A DNA stretch of 21,521 nt from Clostridia bacterium (lineage in GTDB: Bacteria > Bacillota > Clostridia > Christensenellales > UBA1242). This document shows, in pieces, positions 15,847 to 21,521 of this stretch (the stretch's first letter is position 1; every line of letters starts with the position of its first letter). A model generated the notes under the pieces. It made no database searches and was not told the origin of the DNA. It saw only the letters and a program-made list of their open reading frames with translations. The stretch is taken from NCBI GenBank assembly GCA_017456465.1, contig JAFTJJ010000017.1, forward strand, positions 1-21,521. Reading direction: 5' to 3'. The position numbers and the translations under genes are program-made.

Positions 15847-15873
15847 AAAAAGACAGCGGAATCAACCGCTGCC
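15847..15873 (-). terminator. Rho-independent terminator of the coiled-coil membrane protein gene
   Basis: The minus strand reads GGCAGCGG, loop TTGATT, CCGCTGTC, then TTTTT. The 8-bp stem has one G-T pair and lies 25 bases after the stop codon. Confidence 0.9.
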
Positions 15874-15897
15874 TTAAATTTAATTTTAATTTTCTAA

Positions 15898-16947
15898 TTA
15901 TTCTTGATCGCCATCGTCTGCTGGAGTCTCATCATCAGATGCAGGAACTTCGTCCGCTGGAACTTCTTCAACCTTAGTTTCAACAGTTGTGATTGGATCT
16001 CTGCCCTCTGCTTGAGCGATGAGGATTTCAAGCTCAGCCCATTCCTCTTTGTATCTCTTTTGTTCGCTCAAAAGATAATCACGAAGTTTGATGTTGTTTG
16101 CATGCTTTTCAGCATTCGCACTCAAATATTTTTCAGCATCCTCAATGCTTGCTTTGAGCTCAGAAATGTGAGCAACAAGCTCTTCTTGACGTGTTTTCTT
16201 TTCCTCATCAACATTCTTGATGTCTGTTACGTTGTACATCAAAAGGTTGAGGTTTGCAAGTTCGCCAGCTTTTCTGTCAAGAAGTTTTTGGTTTCTTGCA
16301 AGTCTTCTTTCGGTTCTTTCATATTTTGTGATTGCTTTCAAGGTTTTGTCGAGATCTTTTTCAAGTTTCTCTTCACTCTCCTTGATTTTATCCAAACGCA
16401 CGCGATAATCGAACTCAGGACCTTCTTTCACAATCTTTTTGATCACAATTGTTGTCTTTGGTTCTTCTGGTTCTTTTTCCTCGACAGGCTCTGACGCTTC
16501 TTCAGCTGCAACATTTTCTTGAGCTTCTTCAACGACTTCTTCTGTTGCTGTTTCATTCTCAGCTTGAACTTCTTCAGTGTTCTCAGCGTTTTCTTCAAGC
16601 TTTGCAAGCATCTCATCAATGTCAACTTCTGTTTCTGTCGCGCCTTCTTCGACTTGCTCTTCAGCTGCAACTACTTCAGGTTCAGCAGGATCATTTTCAA
16701 CTTCCACTTCTTCCTGAGCGTCTTCTTTCTTTTCAGCATTTTCTTCAAGCTTTGCAAGCATTTCATCAATGTCGATTTCAACAACCTCAGCATCTTCAAC
16801 CACTTCTGGCTCAACCTCTGGCTCTTGAACACTTTCATTTGATTTTTCTTGCTTGTTCACTTCCAAAAGGAAAGCAATGAAAAATCCAATTGCAACTGCA
16901 ACGCCTGCTCCAATCAAAATTAGTGCAATAATTTGTAATGTTGTCAT
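15898..16947 (-). CDS. Membrane-anchored acidic coiled-coil protein of unknown function
   Basis: The 349-residue protein begins with one membrane helix (about 5-28). A Glu/Val-rich, probably disordered segment (about 35-165) follows, then a long charged coiled coil (about 180-315) and an acidic tail. In the disordered part the peptide [EV]DIDEMLAKLEENAE occurs twice (about residues 57-72 and 107-122), differing in only one or two positions. That is far more conserved than its surroundings and suggests an amphipathic binding motif. No catalytic motif is seen. GAGGT lies 9 nt before the ATG. The gene follows tmRNA by about 45 bases; a terminator closes it at 15847-15873. The topology resembles envelope or cell-division scaffold proteins (EzrA- or ZipA-like layout), but no homology is claimed. 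Confidence 0.88.
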   Translation of the reverse strand: MTTLQIIALILIGAGVAVAIGFFIAFLLEVNKQEKSNESVQEPEVEPEVVEDAEVVEIDIDEMLAKLEENAEKKEDAQEEVEVENDPAEPEVVAAEEQVEEGATETEVDIDEMLAKLEENAENTEEVQAENETATEEVVEEAQENVAAEEASEPVEEKEPEEPKTTIVIKKIVKEGPEFDYRVRLDKIKESEEKLEKDLDKTLKAITKYERTERRLARNQKLLDRKAGELANLNLLMYNVTDIKNVDEEKKTRQEELVAHISELKASIEDAEKYLSANAEKHANNIKLRDYLLSEQKRYKEEWAELEILIAQAEGRDPITTVETKVEEVPADEVPASDDETPADDGDQE

Positions 16948-16992
16948 ATCAATTTACCTCACTATAAAATATTTTTTTGTTTTAACAAGATT

Positions 16993-17354
16993 TGGTGGAG
17001 GCGGCGGGAATCGAACCCGCGTCCAAAAAACCTCAAATAGTATCTTCCTGTCGTGCCACAGTCAACTGTTTGCGTCTCGGAATGATTAAATGACAATTGA
17101 CGAACCATAACCATCCATCTCCCACATTTGTCAATCTTATGGGCAGGGAGCTCTCAAAAGATGAACCACTTGAGTTTGACACCAAAGCAATGAAAAGTGG
17201 TCATTCATTTGCTGTGGTGAGCTGACAAATTACGCAGCTAATGCAACTTTTTCGTTTGCGTTTATTTTTTGTGGATTTGTTTTGTGCCTTCCCCCACAAA
17301 CGGCAAGCACGCTAATACTACCAAAGCGGATTCTGTCGAAACCTTTACGCCCCC
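16993..17354 (-). ncRNA. ssrA: Transfer-messenger RNA (tmRNA)
   Basis: The RNA rescues ribosomes stalled on broken mRNA, acting with SmpB. The 5' end GGGGGCG (17348-17354) pairs with CGCCUCC near the 3' end, closing a 7-bp acceptor stem with an A and encoded CCA (16993-16995). The T arm GCGGGTTCGATTCCCGC and the 5' TAAAGGTTTCGAC stretch match the tRNA-like domain. The tag reading frame runs from a GCA at 17257-17259 to TAA at 17230-17232 and encodes ANEKVALAA, ending in the LAA proteolysis signal. The total of 362 bases is usual. It lies 35 bases after smpB. No clear promoter of its own is seen, so it may be processed from a smpB transcript. Confidence 0.96.
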
Positions 17355-17389
17355 ATGTGTTTTCTTGGGGACTTTTTCGTAAAAGTTTT

Positions 17390-17842
17390 TTACTTTCGAA
17401 AGACATCCTTGAGTTCTCTCTCGGTTTCTCTTTCGTTGTCCTTTTTCATCTTGTCGCGTTTTTTGTCAAACAACTGCTTTCCTTTCGCAACCCCCACTTC
17501 AATTTTGAGTAACTGCTTGTTAAAATATGCTTTCGTTGGAACAAGTGTGAATCCTTTCTCTTTCACTTTTCTCTCAAGCTTTGCAATTTCGCTTGAATGG
17601 AGCAAAAGTTTTCTTGTTCTCGTTGGATCAAGAGTGAAGGTGTTTGTTTTGTCATAAGTCGAAATGTTTGCATTGATGAGGTAAACCTCGCCATTTTTGA
17701 TTGCAACATAGCTATCTTTGAGATTTACTTTTGCATTTCTTGCCGACTTGACTTCACTTCCTGCAAGCACAATTCCACATTCAATTGTCTCTTCAATAAA
17801 GTAGTCATGATATGCTTTTCGGTTTTCAGCTATTATTTTCAT
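17390..17842 (-). CDS. smpB: SsrA-binding protein SmpB
   Basis: SmpB binds the tRNA-like domain of tmRNA and delivers it to stalled ribosomes. The 150-residue product has the family segments AYHDYFIEETIECGIVL, GSEVKSAR, NLKDSYVAIKNGEVYL and the basic C-terminal tail (KGKQLFDKKRDKMKK) that enters the mRNA channel. The start at 17842 (MKIIAENRKAYHDYFI) has AAGGAG 5 nt upstream; a longer frame to 17866 runs through the promoter. The position between rnr and ssrA is the standard Firmicute order. Its promoter's -10 box lies only 1 nt before the Shine-Dalgarno, so a transcript from it would have a very short leader. Read-through from rnr is also possible. Confidence 0.97.
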   Translation of the reverse strand: MKIIAENRKAYHDYFIEETIECGIVLAGSEVKSARNAKVNLKDSYVAIKNGEVYLINANISTYDKTNTFTLDPTRTRKLLLHSSEIAKLERKVKEKGFTLVPTKAYFNKQLLKIEVGVAKGKQLFDKKRDKMKKDNERETERELKDVFRK

Positions 17843-17854
17843 TTTCGCTCCTTG

Positions 17855-17883
17855 ATTATAACACAATAATCATGCATTTTCAA
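17855..17883 (-). promoter_or_regulatory. smpB promoter
   Basis: The minus strand has TTGAAA (17878-17883), a 17-base spacer and an extended -10 TGTTATAAT (hexamer 17855-17860). By the usual distance transcription would begin near 17848, inside the AAGGAG ribosome site and 6-7 bases before the ATG. Confidence 0.65.
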
Positions 17884-17927
17884 TATGCTTTTGTGATTTT
17901 TTTATAAAATTTTGCACTATTTTCAGC

Positions 17928-20111
17928 CTATTTTACAGTATTTTTGCCACTTTTTGCAGAATTTTGAGCATTTTCCGCCAAAACAAAGTCAATATGTCTG
18001 GTAATTACGTCAACTTTTGCAAGTTTAACTCTTATTGCGTCTCCAATCCTGAAAATTTGCCTTCGTCCAGCCAGCAAGAATTTTGACTCGTCATAAGTGT
18101 AAATGTCCTTTGGCAAATATTCTTTATAGATAAACCCTTCGACAGTGTTTTCAAGTTCAACAAAAAGCCCCGCTTCATTCACACCAGACACAATCCCATC
18201 ATATTCTTCACCAATCTTGTCTGCCATAAATTCAGCCTTCTTTTGGTCGTCAACCGTGCGTTCTGCTTCATCAGCATTCCTTTCTGTCACACTCGATTGC
18301 AAACTTGCCTCATCAGCTTTTGAAGCCAAAATATTAATTGAAGAATTTCCAAGCTTGCCCTCAAGAATATATGAAATCATTCTGTGAATGAACAAATCCG
18401 GATATCTCCTTATTGGCGATGTAAAATGACAATAATCTTTGAGTGCAAGACCAAAATGCCCCAAATTTTCAGGTGCATACTTTGCTTTTTGCATACTTCT
18501 GAGCATAATCTTTGAAACCGCAGTGAAATATGGTTGATTTTTTGCAGATTTCAAAATTCTTTGAAACTCTTTTGGTGTTGCCCCGTTCGAATCATGCAAA
18601 ACAAGTCCAAGACCACTTGCAAAACTCTTGAAACTCCTGATTCTCTCCATTGTTGGCTCTTCATGCACACGATACACAAATGGAACGTCCATCTTTGAAA
18701 AATGACTTGCGACAACTTCATTGGTCACAACCATGAACTGTTCAATCAGCCTGTCAGCAAGCCCTCTTGGCTTCTTTACAATTTCAACAACCTTTCCTTC
18801 ACTGTCAACCACGATTTTAGGCTCTGGGAGGTCAAAATCAAGCTCTCCAGCTTTGTCTCTGCGAATTAACAAAAGCTTTGCAAGTTCAACAGCTGAAGAC
18901 AGCATTTTCCACTCCAAAGGAAACTTTTGAATTTCATTTTGATCACCATCAATCATTTTTTGCACAGAAGTGTAAGTCATCCTTCTTGAAGATCTGATAA
19001 CACCTTTTTGAATGCTGTGGTTTTTGATGTTTCCCATGCTGTCAAAATCCATTTCAACAGACAAAGTGAGCCTGTCCTCGTTTGGATTAAGCGAGCAAAT
19101 TCCATTTGAAAGGGCAACTGGAAGCATTGGCAGAACATAATCAGGGAAATACACACTTGTTCCCCTTCTGAACGCTTCTTTGTCAATGACGGAGTTTTCA
19201 CGAACATAATGAGACACATCCGCGATGTGGACATAAAGTTTGAATCCTTCGCCCCTTTTTTCAACAGTGATCGCATCGTCAAAATCTCTTGCGTCTTCAC
19301 CATCAATGGTCACGACTGTCATGTTTCGATAATCTTTTCTGTTTTTGAGATCTTCTTCACTTACTGGAACATTGAGTTCTTTCGCTGCTTTTTCAACAAT
19401 TTCAGGAAACTCTTCAATGAGCCCAAAACTCCTGATGATTGAAAGCGTTGAGACCTTATATGACCCTGCTTTCCCGAGCACTTCAATCACACGACCTTGT
19501 GCCATTTTGATTCTGCTTGGATATTCCGTGATTTCAACAACAACTTTGAATTCATGTTGAGCGCCAAGCGTATCTGACGCCTGAATGAAAATGCTGTCAG
19601 CAAACCGCGTGTCGTCAGGGATGACAAGATTGCTGCCATTTTCATTCACAAAAAGGCCAACAACTTTTGTTGCACCACGCTCCAAAATCTTGATCACTTC
19701 GGCCTCTTCAGCGCGGAATGAATTGCGATTACTGTTTGTTTTTGCCTTTATTTTGTTCTTGCTTGTTCGCCTGTTGACTTTCACCAAAACCGTGTCACCT
19801 TGACAAGCACCATTCAAGTTTCGCTCAGGAACAAAAACATCTGCCCCACCAGAAACTGGACGCGCGAATGCATTGTCTCCTCTTGTCATCATGATCACAG
19901 CTTTCATTGCTCCTGAATAATCTGGAAGACAAAATTTCCCGCGCTTAGTAAAAACAAGCTTGTCCTGCCTCACAAGCTCACGCATGGCAGCTTCCACTGC
20001 TCGTTTGTCAAAGCCAGCCTTGAACCCCAGCAACTTGTAAACATCGTCAATTGCAAAAAGCTTGAGCTTGCTCTCTTGAATCTTTTTGAGCAAAACTTCC
20101 GTAAAATTCAT
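17928..20111 (-). CDS. rnr: Ribonuclease R
   Basis: RNase R is a processive 3'-5' exoribonuclease that degrades structured RNA and, with SmpB/tmRNA, non-stop mRNA. The 727-residue protein has an N-terminal winged-helix region (about 1-65), cold-shock-like domains (about 65-225), and the RNB catalytic domain with the metal-binding motif DGEDARDFDDA (Asp270, Asp276, Asp278, Asp279). HFTSPIRRYPDL follows near residue 570, and a C-terminal S1 domain spans about 630-705. The start at 20111 (MNFTEVLL) has GGAGG 5 nt upstream, better than the in-frame GTG at 20123 that overlaps that site. It lies 21 nt after the zinc-ribbon membrane protein gene, in the same direction, and 85 nt before smpB, with no terminator seen. 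Confidence 0.97.
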   Translation of the reverse strand: MNFTEVLLKKIQESKLKLFAIDDVYKLLGFKAGFDKRAVEAAMRELVRQDKLVFTKRGKFCLPDYSGAMKAVIMMTRGDNAFARPVSGGADVFVPERNLNGACQGDTVLVKVNRRTSKNKIKAKTNSNRNSFRAEEAEVIKILERGATKVVGLFVNENGSNLVIPDDTRFADSIFIQASDTLGAQHEFKVVVEITEYPSRIKMAQGRVIEVLGKAGSYKVSTLSIIRSFGLIEEFPEIVEKAAKELNVPVSEEDLKNRKDYRNMTVVTIDGEDARDFDDAITVEKRGEGFKLYVHIADVSHYVRENSVIDKEAFRRGTSVYFPDYVLPMLPVALSNGICSLNPNEDRLTLSVEMDFDSMGNIKNHSIQKGVIRSSRRMTYTSVQKMIDGDQNEIQKFPLEWKMLSSAVELAKLLLIRRDKAGELDFDLPEPKIVVDSEGKVVEIVKKPRGLADRLIEQFMVVTNEVVASHFSKMDVPFVYRVHEEPTMERIRSFKSFASGLGLVLHDSNGATPKEFQRILKSAKNQPYFTAVSKIMLRSMQKAKYAPENLGHFGLALKDYCHFTSPIRRYPDLFIHRMISYILEGKLGNSSINILASKADEASLQSSVTERNADEAERTVDDQKKAEFMADKIGEEYDGIVSGVNEAGLFVELENTVEGFIYKEYLPKDIYTYDESKFLLAGRRQIFRIGDAIRVKLAKVDVITRHIDFVLAENAQNSAKSGKNTVK

Positions 20112-20132
20112 ACCGTCCTCCACAAAATTTGA

Positions 20133-20840
20133 TTAAATATGGAAATTCTTTCCAAGTTCTTTCCACAAAATGTTTCTTTTGATCACTTGCAAAAGCAAGA
20201 ACCAGCCAACAGCAACACACATGAACACCAAACTTGGCCAAACTGCAATGTTGTCAAATGCCAAAATCACAATCAAAAAATAAATAATGCTGTAAATCAT
20301 GAGAATCCACACACTTTTGAGCATGTCAACCTCACTTCTTCTTGACGCCAAACAAATAATTGCAGAAGCGATAACAATCGCCGACAACAAAAATGGAACA
20401 GTATACCCCATCGCCCAACCAAATGTCGTTCCAAGTGTGTAATAATCATATGCATCAATAAAAATCAAAAACAGCGACACAATGATTGCTGCACCAGTGA
20501 TTTGTTTTGTGTAATTCTGTTTTTTGCTGAACGGAACAACAAACACCCTCATGATCACAAAAAGCCCCGTAAGAACATAAGGAAAGAAATATGGTTTTGT
20601 CTTCCACACAAGATTCACAATCACACAAATGACCGCAGCAAGCCAAAACATAATTCTCAAGATGTTGACCCACTTCGCCCTGTGGATTTCTTTCATGCTG
20701 TAAACTGGAAAACTGTACTCATTCTCTTTCACTTTTTGATTCTTTTTGTCGTCCAAAAGATATTTTCCACAAAGTGGACAGTTTGCATGATCGGATGAAA
20801 CATCAACATTGCAGTTGTTACATTTTCTAAATTCCGCCAT
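20133..20840 (-). CDS. Zinc-ribbon polytopic membrane protein (DUF6320-like)
   Basis: The 235-residue protein starts with a zinc ribbon (Cys7-x2-Cys10 and Cys21-x2-Cys24, in CNNC and CPLC), then a short linker. About six hydrophobic segments follow (within residues 60-225), so it is a cytoplasmic metal-binding knuckle fused to a membrane bundle. This layout resembles the DUF6320 family, which I recall being found beside alcohol-acetyltransferase-like genes; the assignment is from memory and tentative. The start at 20840 has AGGAGGG 6 nt upstream, and the gene overlaps the end of the preceding acyltransferase-like gene by 14 nt, so the two are probably translationally coupled and work together. 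Function unknown. Confidence 0.85.
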   Translation of the reverse strand: MAEFRKCNNCNVDVSSDHANCPLCGKYLLDDKKNQKVKENEYSFPVYSMKEIHRAKWVNILRIMFWLAAVICVIVNLVWKTKPYFFPYVLTGLFVIMRVFVVPFSKKQNYTKQITGAAIIVSLFLIFIDAYDYYTLGTTFGWAMGYTVPFLLSAIVIASAIICLASRRSEVDMLKSVWILMIYSIIYFLIVILAFDNIAVWPSLVFMCVAVGWFLLLQVIKRNILWKELGKNFHI

Positions 20841-21521
20841 AAATGTCCCTCCTGTTGCTGTTGATCTTAATGTCCGCCCCAAGCTTCGCAAGCAATGTGA
20901 AATAATCTCTTTCTGTTTCACACTCTTCAATGTTCGATGAAAAAGTTATTGTGAGCTTGTCTTTGAAAGAAACAATACCCATGCTTTTTGTGTTATAGCC
21001 ACTTCTCCCCAAATTTGCTTCATACCTGTCAATCAAATTTTCAAACTCTTTTGGCACTTTCACTGCCCCAAGATTTGAAAATGCAAGTGTTTGATAATTT
21101 TCCCCTGCAACATTAAACGCATTTTTCATTATAATTTGCTTCAAAAACAATGGAACAATCTTGATGAAAAAGTTTTTTTGCAGTTTTACATTCGCATTAA
21201 TGTTCCCAAGCAAAAAATCTTTGTCAATTTTCGCAAAATTGCTTTTGAAAATCTCAATACAGTCTTTCAAAGTTAAGTTTTCTCCATCAACATCAACGTT
21301 GATGTAACTTGAAAAATTCCTGAGTGTCTTTGATCCAAGTCTTGTTCTGCAATCAATTGGAACTGAAATGCTCACTGGCTTTTTGCTTTGAGGATTTTTC
21401 TTCAAATATGCCACATAACCAATACATGCACAAAGCAAAACTGTCAGTGAACAGTTGTTGTCTTTTGCAATACTTTTGAGCTGAGAAACAGACATTTCTG
21501 CAACAATTGAGTTGACTGCAC
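20827..21521 (-). CDS. Condensation/alcohol-acetyltransferase-like protein (C-terminal part; N-terminus beyond the window)
   Basis: The frame is open to the right edge with no stop, so only the last 231 residues are visible. The sequence shows features of the C-terminal half of condensation-type (chloramphenicol-acetyltransferase fold) enzymes: ISVPIDCRTRLG followed by LRNFSSYINV, a later AFSNLGAV, and a closing MGIVSFKDKLTITFSSN strand pair. The HHxxxD active-site motif expected in the N-terminal half is outside the window. Such stand-alone proteins transfer acyl groups to alcohols or to lipid or peptide acceptors. The TAG stop lies inside the zinc-ribbon membrane protein gene (14-nt overlap), suggesting a two-protein envelope modification unit placed ahead of rnr. 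Confidence 0.75.
   Translation of the reverse strand, partial: AVNSIVAEMSVSQLKSIAKDNNCSLTVLLCACIGYVAYLKKNPQSKKPVSISVPIDCRTRLGSKTLRNFSSYINVDVDGENLTLKDCIEIFKSNFAKIDKDFLLGNINANVKLQKNFFIKIVPLFLKQIIMKNAFNVAGENYQTLAFSNLGAVKVPKEFENLIDRYEANLGRSGYNTKSMGIVSFKDKLTITFSSNIEECETERDYFTLLAKLGADIKINSNRRDIYGGI

Noticed and set aside
16449..16880. Long leucine/glutamine-rich plus-strand reading frame
   Set aside because: It is the mirror of the glutamate-rich coiled-coil gene on the minus strand, with no ribosome site.
16961..16988. Promoter TTGTTA-16-TATAGT just after tmRNA for the coiled-coil gene
   Set aside because: Transcription would begin past the GAGGT ribosome site, so it is unlikely to serve that gene.
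16993..17025. tRNA-like T arm and CCA end suggesting a tRNA gene
   Set aside because: There is no D or anticodon arm at tRNA distance; it is the 3' end of tmRNA, whose 5' partner is at 17348-17354.

Overview
The window reads as a low-GC Gram-positive chromosome, most likely an anaerobic member of Clostridia. The evidence is a full-length pyruvate:ferredoxin oxidoreductase, the Firmicute order rnr-smpB-ssrA, the rplM-rpsI pair behind a leader RNA, strong AGGAGG-type ribosome binding sites, some TTG/GTG starts, and sigma-A-like promoters. A gut-associated uncultivated lineage is plausible but cannot be proven here. All genes lie on the minus strand except the oxidoreductase.

Layout, left to right. 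1-2983 is the N-terminal 994 codons of a very large secreted, probably lipid-anchored, Pmp-like right-handed beta-helix protein. A ~394-residue module is duplicated in tandem, and the gene runs off the left edge. Next come a stand-alone acyl carrier protein and an apparent operon running uracil-DNA glycosylase, then an unrecognised type I membrane protein, then a membrane-anchored HtrA/DegP-like protease. A ~390-base gap follows; it holds the rpsI terminator, a 13-bp inverted repeat and possibly a small RNA. Then come rplM-rpsI, preceded by a structured leader, and truA, whose promoter predicts a leaderless mRNA. truA is divergent from the oxidoreductase (9196-12684).

A perfect 12-bp bidirectional hairpin closes the oxidoreductase and a convergent small coiled-coil gene. 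A three-gene unit follows: a patatin-like lipase, then a surface-displayed ComEC-type metallo-beta-lactamase protein (ATGA overlap), then a shikimate-kinase-like protein with a broken P-loop. A membrane-anchored acidic coiled-coil protein comes next, with a repeated peptide that is nearly identical in both copies. The right end carries ssrA (tmRNA), smpB, rnr, a zinc-ribbon polytopic membrane protein and the C-terminal part of a condensation/alcohol-acetyltransferase-like enzyme. The last two overlap and sit directly upstream of rnr.

Most of the window is core metabolism, translation and RNA quality control (RNase R, SmpB and tmRNA work together in trans-translation and decay of non-stop mRNA). 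The less ordinary parts are the duplicated beta-helix protein, the unknown membrane protein next to HtrA, the lipase/metallo-beta-lactamase/pseudokinase unit, the inverted repeat at the rpsI stop codon, and two genes (truA, smpB) whose promoters lie almost on top of their start codons. I found no CRISPR array, insertion sequence, transposase, tRNA or rRNA gene.
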